DNA from: Butyrivibrio sp.
GTDB lineage: Bacteria > Bacillota > Clostridia > Lachnospirales > Lachnospiraceae
Direction of reading: 5' to 3'
Assembly: GCA_015056575.1 (NCBI GenBank)
Contig: SVGA01000011.1
Location: 45,457 to 109,456, forward strand
DNA length: 64,000 nucleotides
Positions 1 to 9,316 of this stretch are shown here, in pieces; position 1 is the first letter of the stretch, and every line of letters begins with the position of its first letter. Under the pieces are notes generated by a model. The model searched no databases and was not told the origin of the DNA. It saw only the letters and a list, made by a program, of their open reading frames with translations. A program made the position numbers and the translations under genes.

Positions 1-77
1 TTGCAATTCAGAACTTAATGCTTACTGTTAACCATTGTGTTGTGTCCTCTGTGTATTTCACTTTTTATCAAAAACAA

Positions 78-219
78 GGGCTGCGAATAAATATGTTTGC
101 CTCTCGCAGGGCCTTTGAGACGGCCGGTACTTGGCACCTGTAGTTCAGGTGCTTAGTACCGCTGCCAGGCGAAAGGAGCGAGAGCGTCCCAAGAAGGTAA
201 ACATATTATTCCACAGCCC
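78..219. ncRNA. Candidate structured RNA (6S-like long hairpin)
   Basis: Two arms of about 24 bases (78-101 and 195-219) form a long imperfect terminal stem. Inside it CTCTCGC (101-107) pairs with GCGAGAG (178-184). CGGTAC (125-130) pairs with GTACCG (156-161), and CACCTG (135-140) with CAGGTG (146-151) around a 5-base loop. The 3' side of the middle carries unpaired bases (185-194). A rod of about 140 nt with internal bulges resembles 6S RNA, but I found no decisive sequence signature, and the strand is not settled because the fold is nearly symmetric. No ORF with coding character covers it. Confidence 0.4.
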
Positions 220-244
220 GTATTAAATCAACAAGAAATATGAA

Positions 245-272
245 GTTCTGCTCTCGCTTTGCTCGCCAGAAC
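245..272 (-). other. Hairpin type 2 downstream of pnp
   Basis: Read on the minus strand: outer stem GTTCTG/CAGAAC, internal loop GCGA on the 5' side and GAGAG on the 3' side, and a short GC/GC inner stem. The same internal loop with different stems occurs after ispG and rseP. It follows hairpin type 1 at 281-310. Confidence 0.6.
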
Positions 273-280
273 AAGCTTCC

Positions 281-310
281 GACCAGACTCCTAAGAACGA
301 TCGTCAGGTC
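281..310 (-). other. Hairpin type 1 directly after the pnp stop
   Basis: Read on the minus strand: lower stem GACC/GGTC, a T-T mismatch, upper stem GAC/GTC and a 14-base loop. It begins within the pnp stop codon (312-314). The loop is the most divergent of the five copies in the window, but stem geometry and mismatch position agree with the others. Confidence 0.55.
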
Positions 311-311
311 A

Positions 312-2402
312 TCAGCCTTGAGCGCAGTCCTTGATGGAGAAGCTGATCCTGCCCATCTTGTCCTTGCCAAGGCATACAACCTTAACAGTATCGCCAAGAG
401 TGAGTACATCCTCAACATGGTCGATCCTCTCCTTGGAGATCTTGCTGATGTGTACCATTCCCTCCTTGCCGGGAGCAAACTCAACGAATGCGCCGAACTC
501 CTTGATGCTCACAACCTTACCTGTGAAGACCTGACCTTTCTCAAAATCTGTAACGATGGTCTTAACCATATCTACAGCCTTGTTGATCATCTCCTGATCC
601 TCGCCGCAAACAGAAACCTTACCGTCATCAGTGATATCGATCTTAACGCCGGTTCTTGCAATGATCTCGTTGATGGTCTTTCCTCTCTGGCCAACAACAT
701 CACCGATCTTCTCAGGATCGATCTGGATAGATACGATCTTGGGAGCATACTTGGATACTTCCTTACGAGGCTCTGCGATAGCTTTGCTCATGCACTCGTC
801 CATGATGAAGAATCTTGCCTCACGGCACTGTGCGATAGCTGTCTCAACGATCTCTTTTGTAAGACCATGGATCTTGATATCCATCTGGATAGCTGTGATA
901 CCGTCTTTGGTTCCTGTTACCTTGAAGTCCATATCTCCGAAGAAGTCTTCAAGACCCTGGATATCTGTAAGTACTACGAAATCATCGTCTGTATCACCGG
1001 TTACAAGACCGCAGGAAATACCTGCAACCATCTTCTTGATGGGAACACCGGCAGCCATAAGAGACATGCAGGATGCGCAGGTTGAAGCCATTGATGTTGA
1101 TCCGTTTGACTCAAAGGTCTCGGAAACGGCACGAATTGCATAGGGGAACTCCTCAACGCTGGGAAGAACGGGAAGAAGTGCTCTCTCTGCAAGAGCTCCG
1201 TGTCCGATCTCTCTACGTCCGGGTCCTCTTGAAACCTTGGTCTCACCTACTGAGTAAGCAGGGAAGTTATACTGGTGAACATATCTCTTGTCAGAAGCAA
1301 AAGGATCAAGACCTTCAACCTTCTGAGCCTCTGAAAGAGGTGCAAGAGTCACAACGTCACAGATCTGTGTCTGTCCACGGGTGAACATAGCACTTCCGTG
1401 TACTCTGGGGATAAGATCGACCTCAGCTGAAAGAGGTCTGATCTCCTTGATCTGTCTTCCGTCAGGTCTCTTGTGATCCTTAAGGATCATCTTACGAACG
1501 GTCTTCTTCTCATACTGGTAAATAGCCTCGCCAAGAATAGCAAGCCATTCCTCATTATCGGCAAACTTCTCTGTGAGTCTGTCTGTGATCTTAGCTATAT
1601 TTCCTTCTCTTGTCTGCTTGTCATCTGTGAATACGGCTGTCTCCATCTCCTCAGGGGGAACGATCTCTTTGATCGCAGCAAAAAGTTCCTCGGGAACTGC
1701 ACAGCTTGTGTACTCATGCTTGGGCTTACCAACCTCAGCAACGATGCCCTTGAAGAACTCGATAAGCTGAAGGTTAACTTCGTGTGCCTTGTAGATAGCT
1801 TCCTCCATCTTCTCTTCAGGAACTTCATTGGCGCCTGCCTCGATCATGATAACCTTCTGACCTACAGATGCTACTGTAAGCTTGAGGTCACCTGCATTCC
1901 ACTGTTCCTGAGTAGGGTTAACGATAAGCTCTCCGTCGATCATTCCGATCTGTGTCATAGCACAGGGACCATCGAAGGGGATATCTGAAATAGATACAGA
2001 TACAGATGCACCGAGCATAGCTACAAGCTCAGGTCTGCACTGGGGATCTACTGCCATTACCATAGTCTCGATTGTTACATCGTTACGATAATCCTTAGGG
2101 AAAAGAGGTCTCATAGGACGATCGATAACACGGCTGGTGAGGATAGCGTTCTCAGAAGGCTTACCCTCTCTCTTGTTGTATCCGCCGGGGAATTTGCCTG
2201 CTGCGTAAAACTTCTCGCTGTACTCAACTGAAAGCGGGAAGAAATCAATTCCGTCTCTGGGCTTAGCTGAAGCTGTAGCTGTGCAAAGTACGGTTGTGTC
2301 GCCATACTGCATGAACGCGCAGCCGTTTGCCTGTTTTCCTACCTTGCCGATCTCAATCTTGAGAGTACGTCCGGCCAGTTCCATTGAATAAGTTTTTACC
2401 AT
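312..2402 (-). CDS. pnp: Polyribonucleotide nucleotidyltransferase (PNPase)
   Basis: PNPase is a trimeric phosphate-dependent 3'-5' exoribonuclease that degrades mRNA and trims stable RNA in the cytoplasm. The 696-residue product has the full family layout: two RNase PH-like domains joined by a helical linker, a KH domain near residues 555-615 with the motif VVGQRGKTINEI, and a C-terminal S1 domain (VFTGKVVSIKEFGAFVEF). Length is normal for Firmicutes. rpsO lies upstream on the same strand, the classical rpsO-pnp pair, with a 209-bp spacer. The start is the ATG preceded by GGAGAAGGAG. The two-hairpin element at 245-310 follows the stop directly. Identification is secure. Confidence 0.98.
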   Translation of the reverse strand: MVKTYSMELAGRTLKIEIGKVGKQANGCAFMQYGDTTVLCTATASAKPRDGIDFFPLSVEYSEKFYAAGKFPGGYNKREGKPSENAILTSRVIDRPMRPLFPKDYRNDVTIETMVMAVDPQCRPELVAMLGASVSVSISDIPFDGPCAMTQIGMIDGELIVNPTQEQWNAGDLKLTVASVGQKVIMIEAGANEVPEEKMEEAIYKAHEVNLQLIEFFKGIVAEVGKPKHEYTSCAVPEELFAAIKEIVPPEEMETAVFTDDKQTREGNIAKITDRLTEKFADNEEWLAILGEAIYQYEKKTVRKMILKDHKRPDGRQIKEIRPLSAEVDLIPRVHGSAMFTRGQTQICDVVTLAPLSEAQKVEGLDPFASDKRYVHQYNFPAYSVGETKVSRGPGRREIGHGALAERALLPVLPSVEEFPYAIRAVSETFESNGSTSMASTCASCMSLMAAGVPIKKMVAGISCGLVTGDTDDDFVVLTDIQGLEDFFGDMDFKVTGTKDGITAIQMDIKIHGLTKEIVETAIAQCREARFFIMDECMSKAIAEPRKEVSKYAPKIVSIQIDPEKIGDVVGQRGKTINEIIARTGVKIDITDDGKVSVCGEDQEMINKAVDMVKTIVTDFEKGQVFTGKVVSIKEFGAFVEFAPGKEGMVHISKISKERIDHVEDVLTLGDTVKVVCLGKDKMGRISFSIKDCAQG

Positions 2403-2611
2403 TTTTTCTCCTTCTCCTGCTCATCCGCAGTCCATCATCTACAATCTCCGTGAGTTTTACGGAATCCATGTACTTCAGGTGCGTGTGCAGGTTAAACATG
2501 TTTTCACCTATTAGAAAAGCGCATAAAACGCTGTTTTCTCATAAACACATAAAAGACGGAACAAGCTGACCGCTATGGGCCAGCCATATCCCGCCTTTGC
2601 ATTCGCAGAAA

Positions 2612-2878
2612 TTACTTTCTAAGACCAAGGTCAGCGATGAGCTTACGATAAGCCTCGATGTCCTTCTTCTTGAGGTAACCAAGAAGGCTACGTCTCTGAC
2701 CTACCATCTTAAGAAGGCCTCTTCTTGAGTGGTGATCCTTGGGGTTCTTCTGAAGGTGAGCATTGAGCTCCTGAATCCTCTCGGTAAGGATTGCTACCTG
2801 AACCTCAGGTGAACCTGTGTCGCCGGCCTTTCTGGCAAACTTGTTGATAACTTCTGTTTTCTTCTCTTTTGTGATCAT
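2612..2878 (-). CDS. rpsO: 30S ribosomal protein S15
   Basis: An 88-residue protein of normal length that binds 16S rRNA in the platform of the small subunit. The conserved S15 features are all present, including [15 protein letters not shown], HxxDxHSRRGL-type residues ([17 protein letters not shown]) and the C-terminal [14 protein letters not shown] good ribosome binding site (AAGGAG) precedes the ATG. The gene has its own promoter and a leader of about 125 nt with small hairpins, consistent with the S15 autoregulation known in other bacteria. pnp follows. Confidence 0.98.
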   Translation of the reverse strand: MITKEKKTEVINKFARKAGDTGSPEVQVAILTERIQELNAHLQKNPKDHHSRRGLLKMVGQRRSLLGYLKKKDIEAYRKLIADLGLRK

Positions 2879-3033
2879 TTCTTTCTCCTTATAGATCTTT
2901 AATCCTGAAATGCGCCTGTTACCAAGGTCCGGTTGGAGTGTCCATGACCGTTAGTAAAGGTCGTTTCTGTTTCCGCCACTGTCACTTGCGACAGCAACCA
3001 ACTAATATTATCACAAACCCTTATATATGTAAA
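2879..3033 (-). promoter_or_regulatory. rpsO promoter and structured leader
   Basis: On the minus strand the hexamers TTTACA (3028-3033) and TAATAT (3005-3010) are separated by exactly 17 bases. The transcript would begin near 2998 and carry a leader of about 120 nt. The leader contains hairpins with stems CTGTC/GACAG (near 2980-2996) and GACC/GGTC (near 2943-2960). Such a leader suits S15 feedback control, which is inferred here. Confidence 0.6.
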
Positions 3034-3048
3034 GAGTTTTGCCCTCAT

Positions 3049-4302
3049 CTACGCTTTACGCCCCTTAGCACCAAAAACATCCAGAACGCCCGCTCCCAGG
3101 GCACAAGCCGTAACTGCCAGATTCCTGTGGGTAAAGAAATAGTGAATATGGGAATGATTAGCCAAAACAAAATACCATGCAAAGGGAATAAGAGCGATCA
3201 TCATGTACGGAATAAACACCGCCGGGTTTATACCTCTTTTCCCGCTCTTTTTTACAGCCAGGGCGGCAACTGTGATAACAGCTATCACCGCGACTGCCGC
3301 AACCATATAGAAGTAGCCGTTATTCAGAACTGTGATATTTCTCATAATGGCATCGGTTCTTTTAATGTCGGTATCCATTCCCTCCCCGGAAAGCCTTAGG
3401 ATGATATGGCTTTTTGCATCTTCTATCACGCTTTTGTCAACAAATGCGATAATGATGGCCAGCTTTGCCAGGAGCATAAGTGTATAGCCCATCAGAAAAG
3501 CTATCCCTTTTGTGATCATCTCTTTTGCACAACCGATCCATCCCTTTTCCTTATTCATGGAATAGACCATATATGTAGCGGGAATACCGTAAACAACAAG
3601 CGGATAAGTCAGAAGATCAAAATATTCCACAGCCATACCAGCCGCAAAGAATGCCGTGGAAAGCTTACCCGGATCACTGCTCTTGTTAAGTATCAGAACC
3701 AAAAGAAACAGCAACATCGTGTACCATGCAGTTCCATACTGCATACTCATGGACACCACCAGCGGATTGATCACGGCTGCTGCCATAAGATAAGGCACAA
3801 TAAATTCCCTTTGCCCCTTCTTTATAAGCGCCGTTACTATCACAAGGATCAGGATAAAAGAAGCTATCATGCCGGTTATTCTGATCCCATTGACTCCCAT
3901 AAACATAAGAAGAGGCTTGATAAAGATCAGATATCCGTGCCAATACCAGGCATAACTTACCGTCTCACTTCTTTTACCGTTTCTCAGATATTCTTTAAGT
4001 TCTGCTATATCTGCTACATTTTTATCATCATAGTGATTTCCAGAAGCAGCTTTTACATTCGCAGGTTCATCACCGTCATACACAGCAAGAGAAAGCATCA
4101 CCGTATCTGTGAAATTGTCAAGCTGAGTACTTTTGACTCCCTCTATAAGGTTGGGATACGAGCCTTCCCTTTCTATTGTTTCCAGATCTTTTGAAAGATT
4201 CGCCTTCATGGGAGCAACAGGAAGCATATATACAATTGTCAGCAAAAGAAATCCCATAATGATCCCGGCTGCCAGGATCCTCAGATATCCCCACACCTTC
4301 AT
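3049..4302 (-). CDS. Polytopic membrane protein, function unknown
   Basis: A 417-residue integral membrane protein that I do not recognise by family. It has one N-terminal membrane segment (residues 8-28) and a hydrophilic extracytoplasmic stretch of about 80 residues (EREGSYPNLIEG... to SYAWYWHGYL). About eight further hydrophobic segments follow, then a basic C-terminus. The topology resembles GT-C type glycosyltransferase-like proteins, but no catalytic Asp/Glu loop motif is clear. Its start overlaps the stop of the upstream membrane gene by 4 bases (ATGA), so the two are translationally coupled and probably act together, perhaps on an envelope glycan or lipid. That function is inference. 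Confidence 0.7.
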   Translation of the reverse strand: MKVWGYLRILAAGIIMGFLLLTIVYMLPVAPMKANLSKDLETIEREGSYPNLIEGVKSTQLDNFTDTVMLSLAVYDGDEPANVKAASGNHYDDKNVADIAELKEYLRNGKRSETVSYAWYWHGYLIFIKPLLMFMGVNGIRITGMIASFILILVIVTALIKKGQREFIVPYLMAAAVINPLVVSMSMQYGTAWYTMLLFLLVLILNKSSDPGKLSTAFFAAGMAVEYFDLLTYPLVVYGIPATYMVYSMNKEKGWIGCAKEMITKGIAFLMGYTLMLLAKLAIIIAFVDKSVIEDAKSHIILRLSGEGMDTDIKRTDAIMRNITVLNNGYFYMVAAVAVIAVITVAALAVKKSGKRGINPAVFIPYMMIALIPFAWYFVLANHSHIHYFFTHRNLAVTACALGAGVLDVFGAKGRKA

Positions 4303-5987
4303 TTTGTTTTTCCTTTTTTAAATGCTGTAAAAGCAAAGAGGGCAAAAATGGCAAGAGTGGCAACGGCGCTGATAACATAAGAGATCTTCTGCACCATAGT
4401 CTTTCTGTAGGTAACCAGAATATGTCCTACTCCGCTTCCGCCATCCGGCATAAATACTCTCACATATCCGTTGTCATCAAAAGCCTCGCCCACATCCAGT
4501 TCTTTGACAAGATTTCCATTGTCATCCATCAGATATGCACTGTAGCCATAATAATAAACGTAGGGGACGTCATAATATTTTTTATCCAGCAGTACCCACA
4601 CATCGTAATAAACGGCCCCCTCCGACTTAAAGCCCTCGGCTGTTGTCTTATCATCCGCCTTGGACAAAGTCGGTTCTTTACACTCGCTTGGTTCGCACTC
4701 CACAGGAAGCCATTCACCCATGGATACTTCGTAGTCCTTGGCATACATCTCAGGTGAAAGCTCTATGGTTGAAAGCTCAGGGAGTCTGTAAAATCCCGGT
4801 CTTGAGAAGTTTCTTGCAAAGATGATCACCAGCAGCATAAACACTGCAACAGCGGCAGGATAATATTTCTTTTCCCTGATAAAAGAAACATCAAAGCAAG
4901 CGAAAATCTCCCTCAGGATCACAACTGTAAACATGACAAGGGTAACCGTAAATACAAAGACAAAGCGCTGTGTATACTGGAAAAAGTTCAGTGCCTGTCC
5001 TATGCTGCTGGTCCAGAAGGCTCTTGAGCAGCTAAGGAACAACAGTATAAGATTCACGATAAAAAGACAAAGGACATCAGTTTCTACTCTTCTGTTCCTG
5101 ATAAGCAGGACAAAAAAGGCTGCGAATGCCGCTCCGGATAAGAGCGAAAGGGGAAGTCCAATGTGAACCGTTACCAGGTCTTTTAAAGTCAGTATGTGCT
5201 CTGAGAGGGAATATGCATTGTCGTAAAGGGCTATAAGCTTGATCTTCAGCGCCTGCTCCAGAGCCGGAAGCCAATAAGCCGTAGTGAATATCAGTCCCCC
5301 AAAGCTTACACCCATAAGCTTTCCGAAGACAGACGGCTTTTTAATTATCTGTCTGCCATGCACCAGCACTATAACTATCATGACAAGAAGCATTGTAAGA
5401 AAGATCAGATGATGGGAAAGCACCACGCTTACCAGGCCCACCGCATACTTGATATAGCCCTTTTTGCTATCCTCCTCAAGGATCTCCAAAAGCCCGCAAA
5501 GAGCCAGTGGAATAGCCATATATGCAAACAGATGGGGAATTCCGTGTCCTCCGAAAAGATTGTCATCGTTTATAAGTGCACAGATGTGAAGTATCTCCCC
5601 AAACAAAGCTATGGCTTTGTTCCCTGCAAGCTTAACAAAGCATTTGTATGTAGCAAAAGCTCCCACAAGGATGGAAACCAGAAGATACGACTTAACCGTG
5701 ATCTCATAGTCAAGTCCCAGTGCCACCAGCGCTGCCGGAATATAAATAAAGAAATCCGGATAAAAGAATCCCACGCCGTAGCCATAAAGCTTCATATGCA
5801 TGGGTCTTAACTTGGCCGGGAAGATCCCCAGCTTAAGGCTTTCTGCCAGAGTAGAGATCCTGGTGTAATGAAATCCGATCTCCGTTCCTGCCACGAACCC
5901 CTTTGCAAAGAACGGAAAGAAAAATACAATGGCGCTTATCAAAACCAAAAGATAATAGATCCCGTTTTCCTTAAACCAATTTTTCAT
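4299..5987 (-). CDS. Large polytopic membrane protein, GT-C/YfhO-like
   Basis: A 562-residue membrane protein with roughly twelve hydrophobic segments, starting with one at residues 11-31. An extracytoplasmic domain lies near residues 405-525 (RPGFYRLPEL to GGSGVGHILVTYRK), followed by a last membrane helix and a basic tail. The first periplasmic loop (GTEIGFHYTRISTLAESL, then GYGVGFFYPDFF) resembles large membrane proteins related to YfhO or the GT-C glycosyltransferases, in which a charged residue in the first loop is catalytic. The match is from general appearance only. It is coupled to the next gene by a 4-base overlap and starts 18 bp after ribF, so it may be cotranscribed with the translation-factor operon. 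Confidence 0.65.
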   Translation of the reverse strand: MKNWFKENGIYYLLVLISAIVFFFPFFAKGFVAGTEIGFHYTRISTLAESLKLGIFPAKLRPMHMKLYGYGVGFFYPDFFIYIPAALVALGLDYEITVKSYLLVSILVGAFATYKCFVKLAGNKAIALFGEILHICALINDDNLFGGHGIPHLFAYMAIPLALCGLLEILEEDSKKGYIKYAVGLVSVVLSHHLIFLTMLLVMIVIVLVHGRQIIKKPSVFGKLMGVSFGGLIFTTAYWLPALEQALKIKLIALYDNAYSLSEHILTLKDLVTVHIGLPLSLLSGAAFAAFFVLLIRNRRVETDVLCLFIVNLILLFLSCSRAFWTSSIGQALNFFQYTQRFVFVFTVTLVMFTVVILREIFACFDVSFIREKKYYPAAVAVFMLLVIIFARNFSRPGFYRLPELSTIELSPEMYAKDYEVSMGEWLPVECEPSECKEPTLSKADDKTTAEGFKSEGAVYYDVWVLLDKKYYDVPYVYYYGYSAYLMDDNGNLVKELDVGEAFDDNGYVRVFMPDGGSGVGHILVTYRKTMVQKISYVISAVATLAIFALFAFTAFKKGKTK

Positions 5988-6005
5988 ATATCCTCCCGGT
6001 AGTCC

Positions 6006-6914
6006 TTAGTTTGCATCCCTCTTAAGGTCGCTCTCGATCTGCTTTTTGAGATCTTCAATGCTGTCGAACTTCATCTCGGGCCGCAGGAACTCAACCAGTT
6101 CAACCTCCATGAATCTTCCGTAAACATCCGCATCGAAATCGTAAATATAAGTCTCGACCCCAACCCTCTCCCTATCGGAAATGGTGGGTTTCCTGCCGAT
6201 ATTGGTCATTCCCTTATATACGGCACCGTCCAGGAATACGTTGCTGCTGTACACTCCGTAGGGCGGTAGGAGCTTGTTATCCGGAGGCAGGATGTTTATC
6301 GTGGGAACTCCTATGGTATGACCCAGATGTCTTCCGTGCTCCACAATTCCGCTGATGCTGTATCCGGCGCCAAGCAGTCTCTTTGCCATGGGCATATTGC
6401 CGTCAGATATCTCATTCCTTACCCTCGTTGAAGAAATCTCCTCGCCGTCAAGCCTGACCTTGTCGATAAGCTCCAGCTCATAGCCCATCTCTTTTGCCAT
6501 GCTCTTAAGAAGATGCCTATCGCCTCTCCCCCTGTTTCCAAAAGAAACATCAGTACCCGCCGCGATATAGACGGCGTTTAACTGATGCACAAGGATTCTT
6601 CTTACAAAGTCCTCCGGCTCTGTGGCGGCCGTTACCTCTGTAAGAGGAAATTCAATAAGTACATCGATCCCCATCTTCTCAAAGGCGCTTCTTTTCTCAT
6701 CCCGGGTAAAGAGCTGTCTAACGCTGCGGCCGGTAAAGAACTCCTCGGGAGAAGGGTCAAAGGTAAAAACCACCGCCTTAAGGTCATCCTTCTTCTGCTC
6801 GATGATATAGTTAAGAAGCTTTCTGTGACCGAGGTGTATTCCATCAAACTTGCCGATGGCCACCGCACTCTTTCCCTCTATATGAAATTCGGTCGTTCCT
6901 GATATTATCTGCAT
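6006..6914 (-). CDS. ribF: Bifunctional riboflavin kinase / FAD synthetase
   Basis: Converts riboflavin to FMN and then FAD. The 302-residue protein has the two family domains. The N-terminal nucleotidyltransferase domain carries IGKFDGIHLGHRKLL (about residues 21-35) and the SSTRVRNEISDGNM motif. The C-terminal flavokinase domain carries LGHTIGVPTINI, where PTxN binds Mg-ATP, and ends in the normal EFLRPEMKFDSIEDLKKQI. It sits 18 bp downstream of truB, its usual partner in Firmicutes. Length is typical. Confidence 0.97.
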   Translation of the reverse strand: MQIISGTTEFHIEGKSAVAIGKFDGIHLGHRKLLNYIIEQKKDDLKAVVFTFDPSPEEFFTGRSVRQLFTRDEKRSAFEKMGIDVLIEFPLTEVTAATEPEDFVRRILVHQLNAVYIAAGTDVSFGNRGRGDRHLLKSMAKEMGYELELIDKVRLDGEEISSTRVRNEISDGNMPMAKRLLGAGYSISGIVEHGRHLGHTIGVPTINILPPDNKLLPPYGVYSSNVFLDGAVYKGMTNIGRKPTISDRERVGVETYIYDFDADVYGRFMEVELVEFLRPEMKFDSIEDLKKQIESDLKRDAN

Positions 6915-6932
6915 TAAATACCCGTCCTGACT

Positions 6933-7895
6933 CTAGTTGTTTTCGTAAAAGAACCTGTCCACGTTAAAGAGTCTTGTTCTTTCACTGTAGGTGTAAATGC
7001 CAAAGAAGGTATCATCCTCGGAATAAACCCTGAAGGAATTCCCATCCCTGAACATCTCTTCTTCGTATTCGGTGTCGTTGACGCCCGAAGGGTCCTCATT
7101 AAGGACATTGTCCTTTCTGAAGCTGTTGCCGTTTTCCAAAAGCTTTCTTGCGCAGTCCTTCACATGAATGGCGTCAAGGTCCTTGAAAATATACTCCGGA
7201 GACTTTATGGCCTCCTTGAGGGTCCCCTCGTCCCTCATGGATTCCAGCTGTGACAGGGTAATGGCACTATCCAGTGAAAAGGCGCCCACTCTGGTTCTTG
7301 TCAGATGCTGCATCGCAGCTCCGCAGCCAAGCCTCTCCCCAATGTCATGGCAGAGAGTCCTGATATAGGTGCCCTTCGAGCATTTCACCTCCATGGTAAA
7401 AAGATGCTCCGACTCCAGCAAGGAATCGTCAAGAATCGTAATTGCATCGATATGGATCTTCCTTGGCTTACGCTCCACTTCTATGCCCTGTCTTGCAAGT
7501 TCGTAGAGCTTTTTGCCGTTCTGCTTGATGGCCGAATACATAGGCGGGATCTGATCGTAGTCACCCACAAATGCCCTGGCGGCTTTTCGAAGATCCTCCC
7601 TTGTTACGTTAACCTCAGATGTTTCCAGTATCTGTCCGGACATATCCTGAGTATCTGTGACTACACCAAGCTTTACCACAGCAATATACTCCTTGTCGTG
7701 GTCTGTGAGCATCTCAACCAGCTTGGTTCCGGTTCCGAGGCACACCACAAGAACTCCCACAGCATCAGGATCCAGAGTCCCCGTGTGCCCAATCTTCTTC
7801 TGGTGAAGGATGCCGCGCATTTTAGCCACCACATCATTGGAGGTAAAACCGGGCTCCTTATATATATTTATAAGTCCGTTGTAGTTGTTTGGCAT
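6933..7895 (-). CDS. truB: tRNA pseudouridine55 synthase
   Basis: Makes pseudouridine 55 in the T loop of tRNAs. The sequence starts with the family signature GLINIYKEPGFTSNDVV and has the catalytic aspartate at residue 42 in GHTGTLDPDAVGVL, followed by KEYIAVVKLG and KGTYIRTLCHDIG. The 320-residue length is slightly above the usual 290-305, with a C-terminal extension in place of a clear PUA domain. It lies between nrnA (30 bp upstream) and ribF. Confidence 0.97.
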   Translation of the reverse strand: MPNNYNGLINIYKEPGFTSNDVVAKMRGILHQKKIGHTGTLDPDAVGVLVVCLGTGTKLVEMLTDHDKEYIAVVKLGVVTDTQDMSGQILETSEVNVTREDLRKAARAFVGDYDQIPPMYSAIKQNGKKLYELARQGIEVERKPRKIHIDAITILDDSLLESEHLFTMEVKCSKGTYIRTLCHDIGERLGCGAAMQHLTRTRVGAFSLDSAITLSQLESMRDEGTLKEAIKSPEYIFKDLDAIHVKDCARKLLENGNSFRKDNVLNEDPSGVNDTEYEEEMFRDGNSFRVYSEDDTFFGIYTYSERTRLFNVDRFFYENN

Positions 7896-7925
7896 CAGTG
7901 TCCTCTAAAAATATAAGCAGCTCCT

Positions 7926-8873
7926 TCAGGAAAGCTGCTTATGGATATACTTGGTAAGATTGTTTATTACATCGTGTACGGTGCCGTTGACAGTACATCC
8001 GGCTGCGCGAACGTGGCCGCCGCCTCCGAACATGGAAGCAACCTCCGATACGTTTACTGCTCCGTTGCTTCTAAGGCTGACCTTGTACTCAAGAGGAGCA
8101 ATTTCATACATGAATATCGCACAGTCAACTCCTATGGTCAAAAGAAGCTGATTCACAATGCCGTCCAGATCGTTGCTGTCAGCACCGTAAAACTCCATAG
8201 TATCCTTGGATATAGATGAAAAGATACATCTGCCGTCCATGATACGAATGCTCTCAAGGAGGGCTCTTCCAAGAATCTGGTTCTGTAGATAGGTCTTTTC
8301 ATAAAAAACATGATCTATAAGGCTTCCAAAATCAAAGCCGTAAGAGATCAGCTCTGAAACCACCTGCAGGGTCCTGGGTGAAGTATTGTTGTATTTGAAT
8401 ACACCCGTGTCGGTCACAATACCCATATAAAGGGCTTTTGCGATCTCCACATCCATCCTGTCATGGTCGATCACATCATAAACCAGCTCACATGCCGAGC
8501 TTGCTGTCGGAACGATGTAGAGGTCATCACCTGTTCCGGGATTGCTTATATGATGATCTATATTCAATGTCTTTTTTGCAGAGTCAAAAAACTTTTCGGC
8601 ATCGCCGATCCGCTCTTTTCCGCAGTCACATACGATAAACAGATCGTAGCTGTCGATATCGCTTGCAAAATCGGACCTGACCTTGTCTGTATCCTTGATG
8701 AACAGGAACTCGGGAGGTATCTTCTCCAAAAATACATCAACCCTGATGTCGGGATAGTTTTTGATAAGGTAGAGATACATGCCCATACAGGAGCCGATAC
8801 AATCACCGTCAGGTCTGATGTGTCCTGATATGCCGATAGTCTTTGCACTGCCAAGGAAATTATCTATCTTCAT
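7926..8873 (-). CDS. nrnA: DHH-family oligoribonuclease / pAp phosphatase
   Basis: NrnA-type enzymes degrade short RNA oligonucleotides and dephosphorylate 3'-phosphoadenosine 5'-phosphate. The 315-residue protein has SGHIRPDGDCIGS near residue 16, the metal-binding LNIDHHISNPG (DHH motif near residue 106) and the DHHA1 substrate motif MFGGGGHVRAAG near residue 285. Length and domain order match NrnA. Its start overlaps the rbfA stop by 4 bases, and this position between rbfA and truB is conserved in Firmicutes. Confidence 0.95.
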   Translation of the reverse strand: MKIDNFLGSAKTIGISGHIRPDGDCIGSCMGMYLYLIKNYPDIRVDVFLEKIPPEFLFIKDTDKVRSDFASDIDSYDLFIVCDCGKERIGDAEKFFDSAKKTLNIDHHISNPGTGDDLYIVPTASSACELVYDVIDHDRMDVEIAKALYMGIVTDTGVFKYNNTSPRTLQVVSELISYGFDFGSLIDHVFYEKTYLQNQILGRALLESIRIMDGRCIFSSISKDTMEFYGADSNDLDGIVNQLLLTIGVDCAIFMYEIAPLEYKVSLRSNGAVNVSEVASMFGGGGHVRAAGCTVNGTVHDVINNLTKYIHKQLS

Positions 8874-9292
8874 TTTTCCTCCGGTTGTGTGTCGTCAGTC
8901 TCCTCTGAAGGTTCCTCGCCTCTTGCAAGCCTTGCTTCGTTGTCTTTGGCTGTTACTTCATCTATCTTCTTGGACATATTGATGGCATACTCTATGGAAT
9001 CATCCATTATAAATCTGAGCTCGGGGGTATACCTCATGTTGAGCTCTTTGGCCAGAGTACTGCGGATATATCCGGCTGCGCTCTTAAGGCCCTCTGCGGT
9101 ACGCTCTCTGTCCTCGTCATTACCCATGACGGAAACCCAGACCTTGCAGGTCTTAAGATCCGGAGCGACCTCTACATCCATTACAGATGTAAAGGGGCTG
9201 ATCCTTGGATCCTTGCTGTAGCGGATTGCTTCAGAGATAACCTTCTGAACTTCGCCATTTATTCTTCTGTTTTTGTTACTGTTTTTTCTCAT
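8870..9292 (-). CDS. rbfA: Ribosome-binding factor A
   Basis: A 140-residue 30S maturation factor that binds near helix 1 of 16S rRNA. It shows the single KH-like fold signature: an N-terminal basic start, then ISEAIRYSKDPRI and LKTCKVWVSVMGNDEDRERTAEGLKSAAGYIR, with LNMRYTPELRFIMDDS closing the domain. An acidic tail (EEPSEETDDTQPEEK) extends beyond it. It follows infB by 24 bp and overlaps nrnA by 4 bases. Confidence 0.96.
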   Translation of the reverse strand: MRKNSNKNRRINGEVQKVISEAIRYSKDPRISPFTSVMDVEVAPDLKTCKVWVSVMGNDEDRERTAEGLKSAAGYIRSTLAKELNMRYTPELRFIMDDSIEYAINMSKKIDEVTAKDNEARLARGEEPSEETDDTQPEEK

Positions 9293-9316
9293 TTATTTTC
9301 CTCATGTGAAAGGAGC

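Noticed and set aside
240..1085. Plus-strand frame of 281 codons opposite pnp
   Set aside because: Antisense to PNPase with no family features. The sense protein is fully conserved there.
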